DNA of 64,000 bases, from the NCBI RefSeq assembly GCF_000024125.1, contig NC_013222.1, positions 3,241,501-3,305,500 of the forward strand, given 5' to 3'. Position numbers and translations under genes: made by a program. This document shows, piece after piece, positions 8,470 through 21,300 of this stretch. The notes beneath the pieces are model-generated. The model saw only the letters and a program-made list of their open reading frames with translations, did not search any database and had not been told where the DNA came from. This DNA comes from Robiginitalea biformata HTCC2501. Its GTDB lineage: Bacteria; Bacteroidota; Bacteroidia; Flavobacteriales; Flavobacteriaceae. Each line of letters starts with the position of its first letter. Position 1 is the first letter of the stretch.

Positions 8470-11400
8470 CTACTTAACTACAAAGACCACGTTGATCAGT
8501 GCGTTATAATCTGCAGGTTGTCCGATGATATCGTATGTGAGTACCCCATTGGCATCGATACTCATATTGTCGAATACTGTGGGGTCTGCATACGTCACAT
8601 AATAATACAGTTCATTGGCCGCATAGGTGGGCAGGGCTGCAGGTGCACCGGCACTGGCTACAGCCGGTGTGCCGAATTGGGCAACGTATTGGGCATACAG
8701 GTCTTCGGTAAAACCGGTGCCATTTGCCGATGCATCGATTGCGATGGACGGCGGGTAGAAAATCCGGGCAGCCTTTGAGGTAATCGGCGCAATGGCATTA
8801 ATGACTTCCTGTACAGTTGTTTCGTTGGTTGGCGAAGATTCTCCGCCTTCATCCACGTCAATCGGCGTCCTGAGCGGGACTTCGTCGTCGTACTGGTCGT
8901 CTGTGTTGTCCAGCAGGGAGGAAAGGTCCACTACCTCGTTGGTCCCATTTTCAATCCCGATGGTCAGGTCCGTGCCGCTCAGGCCCGATCCGCTGATGTT
9001 CTGATCGTCCGTGGAGACAAATCCGGAGAGGTCCACACTATTGCCGTCTTCGATGGAGAGCGTGTTCCCGGCCAGGGTCAGGTTCTGGTCGTCCGTGTTG
9101 TCCAGGTAACCACTCAGGTCTACCGTCGTAGCATCGCCGGTTAGACTCAGCGTATTGCCTGCAAGGCTCATATCCTGGATTTCATTATTTGGGTCCGCGT
9201 CTGCATCGTCCACCAGGGCAGAAAGGTCTACCGAGGCAGAGCTGCCATCTTCGATATCAATTTGAAGCGTGTTGCCCGTCAGGCTGGCGCCGGTCAGGTT
9301 CTGATCGTCTGTGTTGTCCAGGTAGCCACTCAGGTCTACACTATTTCCGTCCTCAATAGACAGGGAGTTTACCGCCAGGGTCAGGTTCTGGTCGTCGCTG
9401 CCCAGGCTGGAGACCGGAACAGACAGGGTTCCTGCCGCGTCGGTAATTTCCAGGTTGCCGGCATTGACCGCGAAGGCCGTGTTCGTTTCATTGCTGGAGT
9501 CGTTGTCGTTGTCCGCCACAGATACGGTTCCCCCGCCGTCGGAGAGGGTTACATCCGTACCGGTGCGGCTGATGGTCTGCAGTTCATTGGTCGGGTCAGC
9601 ATCCGCGTCGTCCACCAGAGCAGAAAGGTCTACCGAGGCAGAGCTGCCATCTTCAATGTCAATTTGCAAGGTATTGCCCGTCAAACTGGCGCCGGTCAGG
9701 TTCTGGTCGTCTGTGGATACATATCCGGAGAGGTCCACGCTGTTGCCGTCTTCGATGGAGAGCGTGTTCCCAGCCAGGGTAAGGTTTTGATCGTCTGTAT
9801 TGTCCAGGTAACCACTCAGGTCTACTGTCGTAGCATCGCCGGTAAGACTCAGCGTATTGCCTGCAAGGCTCATATCCTGGATTTCATTATTTGGGTCCGC
9901 GTCTGCATCATCAACAAGCGAAGACAGGTCAATTACTTCATTGGTCCCATTTTCAATCCCGATGGTCAGGTCCGTGCCGCTCAGGCCCGAACCGCTGATG
10001 TTCTGGTCGTCAGATCCCAGGCTGGAGACGGGGACGGAAAGCGTTCCTGCCGCGTCGGTAATTTCCAGGTTGCCGGCATTGACCGCGAAGGCCGTGTTCG
10101 TTTCATTGCTGGAGTCGTTGTCGTTGTCCGCCACAGATACGGTTCCCCCGCCGTCGGAGAGGGTTACATCCGTACCCGTACGGCTGATGGTCTGCAGTTC
10201 ATTGGTCGGGTCAGCATCCGCGTCGTCAACAAGTGAAGACAGATCGATTACTTCATTGGTCCCGTTTTCAATCCCAATGGTCAGGTCCGTACCGCTCAGA
10301 CCGGATCCGCTGATGTTCTGGTCATCCGTGGAGACGAATCCAGAGAGGTCCACGCTGTTACCGTCTTCGATAGAGAGCGTGTTCCCGGCCAGGGTCAGGT
10401 TCTGATCGTCCGTGTTGTCCAGGTAACCACTCAGGTCTACACTATTTCCGTCCTCAATAGACAGGGAGTTTGCCGCAAGGGTCAGGTTCTGGTCGTCGCT
10501 GCCCAGGCTGGAGACCGGAACAGACAAGGTTCCTGCCGCGTCGGTAATTTCCAGGTTGCCGGCATTGACCGCGAAGGCCGTGTTCGTCTCGTTGCTGGAG
10601 TCGTTGTCGTTGTCCGCCACAGATACGGTTCCCCCGCCGTCGGAGAGGGTTACATCCGTACCCGTACGGCTGATGGTCTGCAGTTCATTGGTCGGGTCAG
10701 CATCCGCGTCGTCAACAAGTGAAGACAGATCGATTACTTCATTGGTCCCGTTTTCAATCCCAATGGTCAGGTCCGTACCGCTCAGACCGGATCCGCTGAT
10801 GTTCTGGTCATCCGTGGAGACGAATCCAGAGAGGTCCACGCTGTTACCGTCTTCGATAGAGAGCGTGTTCCCGGCCAGGGTCAGGTTCTGATCGTCCGTG
10901 TTGTCCAGGTAACCACTCAGGTCTACTGTCGTAGCATCGCCGGTTAGACTCAGCGTATTGCCTGCCAGGCTCATATCCTGGATTTCATTATTTGGGTCCG
11001 CATCCGCATCATCAACAAGCGAAGACAGGTCAATTACTTCATTGGTCCCATTCTCAATCCCAATGGTCAGGTCCGTGCCGCTCAGGCCCGAACCGCTGAT
11101 GTTCTGGTCGTCAGATCCCAGGCTGGAGACGGGGACGGAAAGCGTTCCTGCCGCGTCGGTAATTTCTAGGTTGCCGGCATTGACCGCGAAGGCCGTGTTC
11201 GTCTCATTGCTGGAGTCGTTGTCGTTGTCCGCCACAGATACGGTTCCCCCGCCGTCGGAGAGGGTTACATCTGTACCCGTACGGCTGATGGTCTGCAGTT
11301 CATTGGTCGGGTCAGCATCCGCGTCGTCAACAAGTGAAGACAGATCGATTACTTCATTGGTCCCATTTTCAATCCCGATGGTCAGGTCCGTGCCGCTCAG

Positions 11401-14400
11401 GCCGGATCCGCTGATGTTCTGGTCATCCGTGGAGACGAATCCGGAGAGGTCCACGCTATTGCCGTCTTCGATAGAGAGCGTATTCCCGGCCAAGGTCAGG
11501 TTCTGATCGTCCGTGTTGTCCAGGTAACCACTCAGGTCTACTGTCGTAGCATCGCCGGTTAGACTCAGCGTATTGCCTGCCAGGCTCATATCCTGGATTT
11601 CATTATTTGGGTCCGCATCCGCGTCGTCCACCAGGGCAGAAAGATCTACAGAAGCCGAGCTGCCGTCTTCGATATCAATTTGCAGCGTGTTGCCCGTCAG
11701 GCTGGCGCCGGTAAGGTTCTGATCGTCCGTGTTGTCCAGGTAACCACTCAGGTCTACCGTCGTAGCATCGCCGGTTAGACTCAGCGTATTGCCTGCCAGG
11801 CTCATATCCTGGATTTCATTATTTGGGTCCGCATCCGCATCATCAACAAGCGAAGACAGGTCAATTACTTCATTGGTCCCATTCTCAATCCCAATGGTCA
11901 GGTCCGTGCCGCTCAGGCCCGAACCGCTGATGTTCTGGTCGTCAGATCCCAGGCTGGAGACGGGGACGGAAAGCGTTCCTGCCGCGTCGGTAATTTCTAG
12001 GTTGCCGGCATTGACCGCGAAGGCCGTGTTCGTTTCATTGCTGGAGTCGTTATCGTTGTCCGCCACAGATACGGTTCCCCCGCCGTCGGAGAGGGTTACA
12101 TCTGTACCCGTACGGCTGATGGTCTGCAGTTCATTGGTCGGGTCAGCATCCGCGTCGTCAACAAGTGAAGACAGATCGATTACTTCATTGGTCCCATTCT
12201 CAATCCCGATTGTCAGGTCCGTGCCGCTTAGGCCGGATCCGCTGATGTTCTGATCGTCTGTGGAGACAAATCCGGAGAGGTCCACGCTGTTGCCGTCTTC
12301 GATAGAGAGCGTATTCCCGGCCAGGGTCAGGTTCTGGTCGTCGCTGCCCAGGCTGGAGACGGGGACGGAAAGCGTTCCTGCCGCGTCGGTAATTTCCAGG
12401 TTGCCGGCATTGACCGCGAAGGCCGTGTTCGTCTCGTTGCTGGAGTCGTTGTCGTTGTCCGCCACAGATACGGTTCCCCCGCCGTCGGAGAGGGTTACAT
12501 CCGTACCGGTACGGCTGATGGTCTGCAATTCATTGGTCGGGTCCGCATCCGCGTCGTCCACCAGAGCAGAAAGGTCTACCGAGGCAGAGCTGCCGTCTTC
12601 GATATCAATTTGAAGCGTGTTGCCCGTCAAACTGGCGCCGGTCAGGTTTTGGTCGTCTGTGCTGCCCGCAGCCAGCTCGTCGATAGCCGCCTGGGTATCC
12701 CCGGCTGTAAGACCGGAGGTGGAGTTGTCGTAACTCACCTCAGCGGCCGTCTGGTCGTCGGTCTCGGTGAATGTGGTGGCCGTCCCGTCTTCCGAGGTAT
12801 AGGTAAAGCTGCCGTTGGCATTGTCCACCAGGGTGGTCACCGTCTCGTCGATGTCCGTGCTGGAACCGCCCGCATCGGTAACTGTGGCGATCCGGTTGCC
12901 CGCAAGGGTATTGGAGATTGCAACGCCATTTGTGTTAATGGTCACATCCGATCCGTCGTTGTTGGTGAAGGTATAGGTACCGTCCCCGTTATCGGCAACA
13001 TCCGCCTTGCTGACTGTCTGGGAAACCCCATTCTCATTGACATAGGTAAATGTTCCGTCATTGTTGTCCGAAAGGTTTGTAATGGTCTCGGAAATGGTTA
13101 CCGAAGCAACGTTCAGGTAGAGCGCACCGTCTGATCCGGCGGTAATATCGTTATTCGCATCGGCGCTTATCAGGTTGGCAGACTGGGTTCCCCCACCGTC
13201 TGTCACTTCCAATGAACCGGCATTCATGGCCGCACCCGTGTTGTATTCGTTGGTCGGATCCGCATCCGCGTCGTCTACCAGGGCAGAAAGATCTACAGAA
13301 GCCGAACTGCCATCTTCAATGTCAATTTGCAGGGTATTGCCCGTCAAACTGGCGCCGGTCAGGTTCTGGTCGTCTGTGGATACATATCCGGAGAGGTCCA
13401 CGCTGTTGCCGTCTTCGATAGAGAGCGTGTTCCCAGCCAGGGTGAGGTTCTGGTCGTCGCTGCCCAGGCTGGAGACCGGAACAGACAGGGTTCCTGCCGC
13501 GTCGGTAATTTCCAGGTTGCCGGCATTGACCGCGAAGGCCGTGTTCGTCTCATTGCTGGAGTCGTTGTCGTTGTCCGCCACAGATACAGTGCCCCCGCCG
13601 TCGGAGAGGGTTACATCCGTACCCGTACGGCTGATGGTCTGCAGTTCATTGGTCGGATCCGCGTCCGCATCGTCTACCAGGGCAGAAAGGTCAACCGAAG
13701 CCGAGCTGCCATCTTCAATGTCAATTTGCAGGGTATTGCCCGTCAAACTGGCGCCGGTCAGGTTCTGGTCGTCCGTAGATACAAACCCTGAGAGGTCCAC
13801 GCTGTTACCGTCTTCGATAGAGAGCGTGTTCCCGGCCAGGGTCAGGTTCTGATCGTCCGTGTTGTCCAGGTAACCACTCAGGTCTACTGTCGTAGCATCG
13901 CCGGTTAGACTCAGCGTATTGCCTGCCAGGCTCATATCCTGGATTTCATTATTTGGGTCCGCATCCGCATCATCCACGAGCGAAGACAGGTCAATTACTT
14001 CATTGGTCCCATTCTCAATCCCGATGGTCAGGTCCGTGCCGCTCAGGCCCGAACCGCTGATGTTCTGGTCGTCAGATCCCAGGCTGGAGACGGGGACGGA
14101 AAGCGTTCCTGCCGCGTCGGTAATTTCCAGGTTGCCGGCATTGACCGCGAAGGCCGTGTTCGTCTCGTTGCTGGAGTCGTTGTCGTTGTCCGCCACAGAT
14201 ACGGTTCCCCCGCCGTCGGAGAGGGTTACATCCGTACCGGTACGGCTGATGGTCTGCAATTCATTGGTCGGGTCCGCATCCGCGTCGTCCACCAGAGCAG
14301 AAAGGTCAACCGAAGCCGAGCTGCCGTCTTCGATATCAATTTGAAGCGTGTTGCCCGTCAGGCTGGCGCCGGTCAGGTTTTGGTCGTCCGTGCTGCCCGC

Positions 14401-17400
14401 AGCCAGCTCGTCGATAGCAGCCTGGGTATCCCCGGCTGTAAGACCGGAGGTGGAGTTGTCGTAACTCACCTCAGCGGCCGTCTGGTCGTCGGTCTCGGTG
14501 AATGTGGTTGCCGTTCCGTCTTCCGAGGTATAGGTAAAGCTGCCGTTGGCATTGTCCACCAGGGTGGTCACCGTCTCGTCGATGTCCGTACTGGAACCGC
14601 CTGCATCGGTAACCGTGGCGATCCGGTTCCCCGCAACCGTATTGGAAATAGCAATGCCATTCGTGTTAATGGTCACATCCGATCCGTCGTTGTTGGTGAA
14701 GGTATAGGTACCATCCCCGTTGTCTGTTACATCCGCCTTGCTGACTGTCTGGGACACCCCGTTCTCATTGACATAGGTAAATGTTCCGTCGTTGTTGTCC
14801 GAAAGGTTTGTAATGGTCTCGGAAATAGTTACCGAGGCCACGTTGAGGTAGAGCGCGCCGTCCGAGCCCGCAACAATATCGTTGTTGGCATCCGCACTGA
14901 TCAGGTTGGCAGACTGCGTTCCCCCACCGTCTGTCACTTCCAATGAACCGGCATTCATGGCCGCTCCCGTGTTGTATTCATTGGTCGGGTCTGCATCCGC
15001 ATCATCTACAAGCGAAGACAGGTCAATAACTTCATTGGTCCCGTTTTCAATCCCAATGGTCAGGTCCGTACCGCTCAGACCGGATCCGCTGATGTTCTGG
15101 TCATCCGTGGAGACGAATCCAGAGAGGTCCACGCTGTTACCGTCTTCGATAGAGAGCGTGTTCCCGGCCAGGGTAAGGTTCTGATCGTCCGTGTTGTCCA
15201 GGTAACCACTCAGGTCTACACTATTTCCGTCCTCAATAGACAGGGAGTTGCCCGCCAGGGTCAGGTTCTGGTCGTCAGATCCCAGGCTGGAGACGGGGAC
15301 GGAAAGCGTTCCTGCCGCGTCGGTAATTTCCAGGTTGCCGGCATTGACCGCGAAGGCCGTGTTCGTTTCATTGCTGGAGTCGTTGTCGTTGTCCGCCACA
15401 GATACGGTTCCCCCGCCGTCGGAGAGGGTTACATCCGTACCCGTACGGCTGATGGTTTGCAGTTCATTGGTCGGGTCAGCATCCGCGTCGTCCACCAGAG
15501 CAGAAAGGTCTACCGAGGCAGAGCTGCCATCTTCGATATCAATTTGAAGCGTGTTGCCCGTCAGGCTGGCGCCTGTCAGGTTTTGATCGTCCGTGCTGCC
15601 CGCAGCCAGCTCGTCGATAGCCGCCTGGGTATCCCCGGCTGTAAGACCGGAGGTGGAGTTGTCGTAACTCACCTCAGCGGCCGTCTGGTCGTCGGTCTCG
15701 GTGAATGTGGTTGCCGTTCCGTCTTCCGAGGTATAGGTAAAGCTGCCGTTGGCATTGTCCACCAGGGTGGTCACCGTCTCGTCGATGTCCGTACTGGAAC
15801 CGCCTGCATCGGTAACCGTGGCGATCCGGTTCCCCGCAACCGTATTGGAAATAGCAATGCCATTCGTGTTAATGGTCACATCCGATCCGTCGTTGTTGGT
15901 GAAGGTATAGGTACCATCCCCGTTGTCGGTCACATCCGCCTTGCTGACTGTCTGGGACACCCCGTTCTCATTGACATAGGTGAAGGTGCCGTCATTGTTG
16001 TCCGAAAGGTTTGTAATGGTCTCTGCAACGGTAACTGAGGCGACATTCAGATACAGGCCACCATCGGATCCGGCTGTAATGTCATTGTTAGCATCCGCAC
16101 TGATCAGGTTGATGGTAACGGGAGTTCCCGTTTCATCCGTATAGGTAAAAGTGGCATCCCCATTATCCACCAGGGTGGAAATGGAGGTGTCGCTGATGGT
16201 AGTGGTTGCACCTGACGCATCGGTAAAGGTATAGGTGCCGTCGCCATTATCGGCCAGGGCAACCGTTCCGGCCAGCGTATTTATTTCGTCTATCGCATCC
16301 TGAACGTTGTTAGCCGCCAGGCCAGAACCGCTGTTGTCATACGGGTTGGAGGCCGCCTCAGTAAAAATCTGCTGGGTGTTGCCATTTTCATCTGTATACG
16401 TATAGGTGCCACCGCCATTGTCAACCAGTGTACTTGTGGTCTCGGTAAAAGTCGTAACCGTACCGTCCTCCGAGGTATAGGTAAAGCTGCCGTCCCCGTT
16501 GTCGACGAGCGTGGTTACCGTATTGTTTGTGTCGATGGTCACCGAGGTGCCAAAGTCGTCCGTAATCGTATAGGTGCCGTCCAGGTTGTCCGCTACCGTG
16601 GCGATCTTGGCGTCAAAGGTGGTGGTGGCCCCGTTTTCGTCCGTATAGGTGAAGGTGCCGTCGCCGTTGTCGGCCAATGAGCTGGTGGTCTCCGTAAACG
16701 TGGTCACCGTCCCGTCCTCCGAGGTATAGGTGAAACTGCCGTCCCCGTTGTCTACCAGGGTGGAGAGCGAAGTATCGCTGATGGTAGTTACATTCCCGGC
16801 AGCATCTGTAAAGTCGTATGTCCCGTCACCGTTATCGGTGAGGGACACGTTGCCTGCTGCGGCATTGATCTCGTCCAGGGCATCCTGCACATTGTTGGCC
16901 GCCAGGCCAGATCCGCTGTTGTCGTATGGGTTGGACGCTGCCTCCGTAAAGATTTGCTGGACATTCCCGGCTTCGTCCGTATAGGTATAAGTGCCTCCCC
17001 CGCTGTCTACCAGGGTGGAGAGCGACGTATCGCTGATGGTAGTTACATTCCCGGCAGCATCTGTAAAGTCGTATGTCCCGTCACCGTTATCGGTGAGGGA
17101 GACGTTGCCGGCTGCGGCATTGATCTCGTCCAGGGCATCCTGCACATTGGTACCTGCCAGGCCGGAAGTGGTGTTGTCGTAGGAGACCTCGGCGGCAGAC
17201 TGGTCGTCGGTATCTACCACCGCCGCGACATCTGCCAACGGAACGCTAACCGTATTCCCGTCGCTGTCTGTAATTACCAGGTCGGTCCCAACCACCTCAA
17301 ATAAGGCATTTGTAGTGTTTGTATCGATAACTGCTGCCAGGTCTGCCAGAAGGATACTCACCGTATTGCCGTCACTATCCGTCAGGGTCAGGTTTGTGCC

Positions 17401-17889
17401 GTCTTCGGTAAGGCTTGCGTTGGTCGTGTTTGTATCGGTCAGGGCGGCAATGTCCGCAACAGGTACGCTTACCGTATTACCCTCGCTATCGGTGATCACC
17501 AAATCTGTTCCGATAACGCCAAAGGCTGCATTGGTGGTATTCGTATCCGTAACCGCTGCGATATCCGCCAGGGGTACGCTTACCGTATTCCCGTCGCTAT
17601 CGGTGATCACCAGGTCCGAGCCCGCGACGGCAACCGAAGTATTCGTGGTATTGGAGTCCGTGGAGGTGTGCTCCCAGGAGTCCCCGTCCCAGAAATAAAT
17701 GGTTCCGGTATTCGTATTGACGTAAATATCGCCTGTATCCGCGCCGGACGGGGTGGTCATCCCCGGGGCACTGACGTCGGTGCCGCTCAGGACCTCGCAG
17801 TTGCACTGGTCGGCCAGGTTGACCGTAGTCTGGGCGTATCCCGCCGCAGTAAACAGCAACAGGAAGGCGAGTACGATGAAAATTTTCAT
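8470..17889 (-). CDS. giant modular Asp/Asn-rich repeat surface protein (about 3140 aa)
   Basis: The start MKIFIVLAF at 17889 gives a clean signal peptide ending at AGYAQ; a start 21 codons earlier is open but would bury it. After a short Cys-containing head (CNCEVL) and a [17 protein letters not shown] segment come four 37-residue units ([20 protein letters not shown]). Next is a zone of [10 protein letters not shown] units, then about 2000 residues assembled from a few modules in shuffled order: nine 62-residue LQTISRTGT units, [27 protein letters not shown] and IQDMSLAG modules, and three 172-residue blocks. A distinct 100-residue tail (FYPPSIAID.., ending VVFVVK) closes the chain. There is no type IX sorting domain, almost no Lys/Arg in the repeats and no enzyme motif. 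Probably a secreted fibre or adhesin; family unnamed to me. Confidence 0.8.
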   Translation of the reverse strand: MKIFIVLAFLLLFTAAGYAQTTVNLADQCNCEVLSGTDVSAPGMTTPSGADTGDIYVNTNTGTIYFWDGDSWEHTSTDSNTTNTSVAVAGSDLVITDSDGNTVSVPLADIAAVTDTNTTNAAFGVIGTDLVITDSEGNTVSVPVADIAALTDTNTTNASLTEDGTNLTLTDSDGNTVSILLADLAAVIDTNTTNALFEVVGTDLVITDSDGNTVSVPLADVAAVVDTDDQSAAEVSYDNTTSGLAGTNVQDALDEINAAAGNVSLTDNGDGTYDFTDAAGNVTTISDTSLSTLVDSGGGTYTYTDEAGNVQQIFTEAASNPYDNSGSGLAANNVQDALDEINAAAGNVSLTDNGDGTYDFTDAAGNVTTISDTSLSTLVDNGDGSFTYTSEDGTVTTFTETTSSLADNGDGTFTYTDENGATTTFDAKIATVADNLDGTYTITDDFGTSVTIDTNNTVTTLVDNGDGSFTYTSEDGTVTTFTETTSTLVDNGGGTYTYTDENGNTQQIFTEAASNPYDNSGSGLAANNVQDAIDEINTLAGTVALADNGDGTYTFTDASGATTTISDTSISTLVDNGDATFTYTDETGTPVTINLISADANNDITAGSDGGLYLNVASVTVAETITNLSDNNDGTFTYVNENGVSQTVSKADVTDNGDGTYTFTNNDGSDVTINTNGIAISNTVAGNRIATVTDAGGSSTDIDETVTTLVDNANGSFTYTSEDGTATTFTETDDQTAAEVSYDNSTSGLTAGDTQAAIDELAAGSTDDQNLTGASLTGNTLQIDIEDGSSASVDLSALVDDADADPTNELQTISRTGTDVTLSDGGGTVSVADNDNDSSNETNTAFAVNAGNLEITDAAGTLSVPVSSLGSDDQNLTLAGNSLSIEDGNSVDLSGYLDNTDDQNLTLAGNTLSIEDGNSVDLSGFVSTDDQNISGSGLSGTDLTIGIENGTNEVIDLSSLVDDADADPTNEYNTGAAMNAGSLEVTDGGGTQSANLISADANNDIVAGSDGALYLNVASVTISETITNLSDNNDGTFTYVNENGVSQTVSKADVTDNGDGTYTFTNNDGSDVTINTNGIAISNTVAGNRIATVTDAGGSSTDIDETVTTLVDNANGSFTYTSEDGTATTFTETDDQTAAEVSYDNSTSGLTAGDTQAAIDELAAGSTDDQNLTGASLTGNTLQIDIEDGSSASVDLSALVDDADADPTNELQTISRTGTDVTLSDGGGTVSVADNDNDSSNETNTAFAVNAGNLEITDAAGTLSVPVSSLGSDDQNISGSGLSGTDLTIGIENGTNEVIDLSSLVDDADADPNNEIQDMSLAGNTLSLTGDATTVDLSGYLDNTDDQNLTLAGNTLSIEDGNSVDLSGFVSTDDQNLTGASLTGNTLQIDIEDGSSASVDLSALVDDADADPTNELQTISRTGTDVTLSDGGGTVSVADNDNDSSNETNTAFAVNAGNLEITDAAGTLSVPVSSLGSDDQNLTLAGNTLSIEDGNSVDLSGYVSTDDQNLTGASLTGNTLQIDIEDGSSASVDLSALVDDADADPTNEYNTGAAMNAGSLEVTDGGGTQSANLISADANNDITAGSDGALYLNVASVTISETITNLSDNNDGTFTYVNENGVSQTVSKADVADNGDGTYTFTNNDGSDVTINTNGVAISNTLAGNRIATVTDAGGSSTDIDETVTTLVDNANGSFTYTSEDGTATTFTETDDQTAAEVSYDNSTSGLTAGDTQAAIDELAAGSTDDQNLTGASLTGNTLQIDIEDGSSASVDLSALVDDADADPTNELQTISRTGTDVTLSDGGGTVSVADNDNDSSNETNTAFAVNAGNLEITDAAGTLSVPVSSLGSDDQNLTLAGNTLSIEDGNSVDLSGFVSTDDQNISGSGLSGTDLTIGIENGTNEVIDLSSLVDDADADPTNELQTISRTGTDVTLSDGGGTVSVADNDNDSSNETNTAFAVNAGNLEITDAAGTLSVPVSSLGSDDQNISGSGLSGTDLTIGIENGTNEVIDLSSLVDDADADPNNEIQDMSLAGNTLSLTGDATTVDLSGYLDNTDDQNLTGASLTGNTLQIDIEDGSSASVDLSALVDDADADPNNEIQDMSLAGNTLSLTGDATTVDLSGYLDNTDDQNLTLAGNTLSIEDGNSVDLSGFVSTDDQNISGSGLSGTDLTIGIENGTNEVIDLSSLVDDADADPTNELQTISRTGTDVTLSDGGGTVSVADNDNDSSNETNTAFAVNAGNLEITDAAGTLSVPVSSLGSDDQNISGSGLSGTDLTIGIENGTNEVIDLSSLVDDADADPNNEIQDMSLAGNTLSLTGDATTVDLSGYLDNTDDQNLTLAGNTLSIEDGNSVDLSGFVSTDDQNISGSGLSGTDLTIGIENGTNEVIDLSSLVDDADADPTNELQTISRTGTDVTLSDGGGTVSVADNDNDSSNETNTAFAVNAGNLEITDAAGTLSVPVSSLGSDDQNLTLAANSLSIEDGNSVDLSGYLDNTDDQNLTLAGNTLSIEDGNSVDLSGFVSTDDQNISGSGLSGTDLTIGIENGTNEVIDLSSLVDDADADPTNELQTISRTGTDVTLSDGGGTVSVADNDNDSSNETNTAFAVNAGNLEITDAAGTLSVPVSSLGSDDQNISGSGLSGTDLTIGIENGTNEVIDLSSLVDDADADPNNEIQDMSLAGNTLSLTGDATTVDLSGYLDNTDDQNLTLAGNTLSIEDGNSVDLSGYVSTDDQNLTGASLTGNTLQIDIEDGSSASVDLSALVDDADADPTNELQTISRTGTDVTLSDGGGTVSVADNDNDSSNETNTAFAVNAGNLEITDAAGTLSVPVSSLGSDDQNLTLAVNSLSIEDGNSVDLSGYLDNTDDQNLTGASLTGNTLQIDIEDGSSASVDLSALVDDADADPNNEIQDMSLAGNTLSLTGDATTVDLSGYLDNTDDQNLTLAGNTLSIEDGNSVDLSGFVSTDDQNISGSGLSGTDLTIGIENGTNEVVDLSSLLDNTDDQYDDEVPLRTPIDVDEGGESSPTNETTVQEVINAIAPITSKAARIFYPPSIAIDASANGTGFTEDLYAQYVAQFGTPAVASAGAPAALPTYAANELYYYVTYADPTVFDNMSIDANGVLTYDIIGQPADYNALINVVFVVK
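9397..15462 (-). repeat. nine copies of a 186-bp coding module
   Basis: Nine in-frame 186-bp (62-codon) copies lie at 9397-9582, 10012-10197, 10498-10683, 11113-11298, 11944-12129, 12343-12528, 13459-13644, 14074-14259 and 15277-15462. They differ at only a few, mostly silent, bases. They alternate with 84- to 129-bp linker modules. Longer identical tracts exist: 10106-10440 equals 10592-10926 by eye. Confidence 0.92.
12658..16107 (-). repeat. three copies of a 516-bp coding block
   Basis: Copies at 12658-13173, 14389-14904 and 15592-16107 each encode 172 residues beginning LISADANND and ending LAAGST. They are nearly identical at the DNA level and are separated by runs of the shorter modules, so whole composite segments were duplicated. 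Confidence 0.9.
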
Positions 17890-18003
17890 GGTACCTGGTA
17901 TTTCATTAAAAAGCTTGGTGGTGATCATAGCAAAACGCTTATGTAAGCTCAATTTTGTTCGATTGGGCCTGTGCTCCTTAGAACACAGTATTTTATCATC
18001 CTA

Positions 18004-18011
18004 CAAATTTA
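18004..18011 (-). promoter_or_regulatory. possible -7 element of the giant gene operon
   Basis: Minus strand reads TAAATTTG, matching TAnnTTTG, about 115 bases before the chosen start codon. No TTTG at the expected distance upstream, so this is weak. Confidence 0.25.
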
Positions 18012-18265
18012 ACCTGATGCCTAGGGGGGGAAAATAATTGTTGTGAAGGGGTCATATTCCACAGTATAGCCCCCTTTTTCTGAGGTGTGGCTGGGTTGCA
18101 GGTGCCCGATTTTAGCGTTCCGTTGGTCGATAAGCCCCGTAACCATGGGCATTTTCAAATGCATAAAATTGTAGGAATTAACTTATTAACAACGTCGTTG
18201 AAGTGAAACTATATCCCGTTGAAATACGTCCAATATGGCGGTATAAAATTGTCAGTTCCAAGTAG

Positions 18266-18285
18266 TACAGGGAAGTTTCCCTGTA
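18266..18285. other. 20-bp palindrome, hairpin or operator
   Basis: TACAGGGAA and TTCCCTGTA are perfect 9-bp inverted arms around GT. It sits 38 bases past the stop of the beta-helix protein gene. No T-run follows on the minus strand, so it may be an operator rather than a terminator. Confidence 0.4.
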
Positions 18286-18322
18286 GAATCCGACGCGTGA
18301 AAAATCCAGGATCCGGAAACTA

Positions 18323-21300
18323 TCAATTGGGATTCACCCGATAGGTGATACGGCGGTTAGTGATCAAAGTGGGTACCCGAATTTCGATCATCGGGCTAAA
18401 CTCGGAGGTGCTGCCCGCACCCGTAGCTGTCCCTGTAAGCAAATCGCCAATATCCGTGCCCGCGGGCAGCGGAAAACGGAATTCAAAGCGGTTGGTGGTA
18501 TCCGTATTTCCATCCAGGTCGGCATAGGATGCCGTGGCACCGTCCAGATCGCTTCCGGATCCTTCGGTTGCGGAGCCGATAAAAGTCTGACCTTCGCCGT
18601 AGTCGTAGTTATTGCCGAGTTGGTTATCCCCGATGGTAGCCGTACCTTCCTGGATATCCGAAAAGAAGACTTCAACGAGATCGCCGGGGCGCGCCCATCC
18701 CTTGACTATCAGTTCGGTACCCTGGATATAAGCCCCGGCCAACACCGGGAAATTTATGAGCCCATTCGGGCCGTTGTCGGTGTCGCCTGAATCGTTGTAG
18801 GACACGCCATCCCCCATGGGATCCGCTCCGCCCGGGCCACCCAGGTCAATTCCAAGTGCATCCCCAGCCGTGCCATTGGCGAAGATGGAGTTTTGGGAAA
18901 TCGTATTGCCGGAGGTCCCGTTTCCAGCCAGGACAATCCCGGCACCACCGTTGCTGTAAATGACGTTGTTGCTGATGCTGGAATTACTGCCTCCTAGGCG
19001 AATTCCGGCATTTTCTATCACGCCGCTGCAGGATCCCCCATCCTGGCCGGATCCGGTAATGGAATTCTCGCTGATGGTGATTCCACCAAGGGAGGCCAGG
19101 CCGTCAATTCCCAGGGCTGCGGCATTCTCTATCAGGTTGCGCTCAATAACAATCCCGGACCCGCCGGTGATGGTAATATTGTCGAAGCACTTGTCGCCAC
19201 CGTTCGCAGACAACTGGTTATCCCGAATCCGGGAAGATGTGCCTCCTGCAACCAGGATTCCCGCCTCTTCGTTGGTTGCGATGTAATTGGCCTCAGCCAG
19301 TAAACTACCTCCGGCCTGGTGGATCCCATACAGGATGTTGCCGACATTGGTTCCTGATGCATCGACCCCCAGCAAGTTTTCCCGAACATTGGCATCCCCG
19401 CTATTGAGCCGGATGGCCGCTTCGTCGTTTGCAAAAATCGAAAGGTTCCGGACAGTGGTGTTTGCCGCGGCTATTCGAAATACATCCCCGTCATTCCGGT
19501 GGACCTGAATTTCCGGCAGGTCGAAGTCTGGCAGCAAACTGCCGGATACACCTACCGGAGTACCCCCGGACCCCGTTGTACCGGAATTCGTGTCCCCGCT
19601 ATAAGCGGTTTGGGTCCGGCCGTCGATAAACGTATTATCTGCCGATATTTCCGGTAAAGGATCCCCAATGGGTTGTTCGATATTGAAAACCCCTGCACTG
19701 TACTCCGGATCCGCACTGCGACCCAGGGCATCGCCGGTAGGTGGAATCATGAAAATAGAAACATCTTCTCCCGCTCCCGGGTCAAAAAGGGCATTTGCGA
19801 CGATATCCAGGCCGCTCTCGTCCAGGTTATTGGCATTTGTTATAAACTGACTGAGGGATCCCTGGCCCGTTTCGTTTGTGTTGACAATCGTATTAAAGTT
19901 AAACCCAAAGTCCATCCCGGCCACCCCCTGGTTGAGGATCGTCATGCTGCTCCGCGACTGGGCGTTGTTAAGCGATCCAGGGCCCGGGTCTTCGGCCGAG
20001 GGGTCCTCCCCCCCTACCGCATCGGTGTCCTCCACAAGTGCACCCAGGATAAAATCTGTTTTAAAGGTCTGTACAGGGAAGCATTCCGTGCAGCCAGCCC
20101 CGCCTGTCCGGGAGGAACGCACCGAATTGTTGACGGCCCGGATCGTATACGTGCCGTTGGCCATCCCCCCGAAAACGTACCGCCCGGCTGCATTGGTTGT
20201 GGTGGTCTCCCGGAGGCCGCCCCCCGAGTCGTAGAGTTCCATGGTCACGCCCTCCAGCGGCACACCGCCGGCCGTAGCGCGGTTCCGTCCGGGTCCCCCC
20301 CCGTAATTCAAATCTTCAAAGACTATCCCGGTAACCAGGTTGGAAGGTACTTTCAATACCACCGCATTGACCAGCACAAAATCCTGCCCGGACTGGACAG
20401 TGGTCGTCACACTGGATTCCCCGGGTTGCACGTATGGCGACACATCATACGTATCCAGGTCGATTCCGTAGGCGGCTGCATTGTTAATCGTAGGAGTTAC
20501 CGTATTGTCGAATATGGTGGAGTTGAAGGGGTTATTGGTAGTAATTCCATTGTTATCCCCATCGCCGGCCAGGGTAAAAGTACCCAAACCGGTGGTGACC
20601 GTTAATAGCTCGTTGTTGCTGAGGGTCTGGTCACCTTCCCAGGACAATACGGTCGTTTTCGCACCGGATGCCCCAATTGCGAAAAAGCCCCCCAGCGTAT
20701 AACTCGAGGAAGAATTGCTCTCCCCGCTGAAGCCCTCGTAGACGTTGATGGTGGATGCCGGCAGCCCATTGTCCGTATAGAATACCATGATGCTCCAGGC
20801 TCCCAGGGTTGTGGCCGTGGAACAATAACTGCCTGTATTGTCGATGGTCAGGCCGGAAAAGGTGAAATTGTGTGTAGACAGGGATGGCAGGGACGCCACA
20901 TAGGTGGTGATATCGGCACGTCCGCCATAAAAGGTACGATTGGTCAGGGAACTCCCATATAGGAAATCCGCATCGATGGTATTCCCGTCCAGGTTCACCT
21001 GGGTATCCGGCGTAGCTCCGGAATGCGACCAGTACAGAATGGCTTTGTCGATGGTGGCCGTAGCCGGGATATTCCCGATAAGCGAATTGCTTGAACTCGT
21101 GGTAATTGCACAGGGGTCGGTATTGTTGGACTGAGTCCTGAGTGTCCCGCCAGTGGTGGTATAATCCACGTAGCCGTCAAATTCTTCCTTGAGGACCAGG
21201 GGCGTGTTAAACAGGTATTCATCATCCGAGATCGTCCCTTCCCCGCTCCCGTCAAGGATCACCACCCCCGGGTCGCTGATATTGCTCAGGGTCACCGTAA

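Larger units (their letters stand above)
17890..18322. other. 433-bp intergenic region before the giant repeat gene
   Basis: No gene is seen. It is AT-richer than its surroundings. It holds a possible minus-strand -7 element at 18004-18011 and a 20-bp palindrome at 18266-18285; no clear intrinsic terminator with a T-run follows the gene ending at 18323. Confidence 0.6.

Noticed and set aside
8905..15590. Repeats considered as a CRISPR array or tandem satellite
   Set aside because: Unit length is 84-516 bp, always a multiple of three and in frame with one protein; there are no unique spacers and no cas genes.
9262..16038. Many plus-strand open frames of 100-225 codons inside the giant repeat gene
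   Set aside because: They are repeated copies of the same antisense translation ([15 protein letters not shown] and [14 protein letters not shown] types), created by the repeats; they have no start context of their own.
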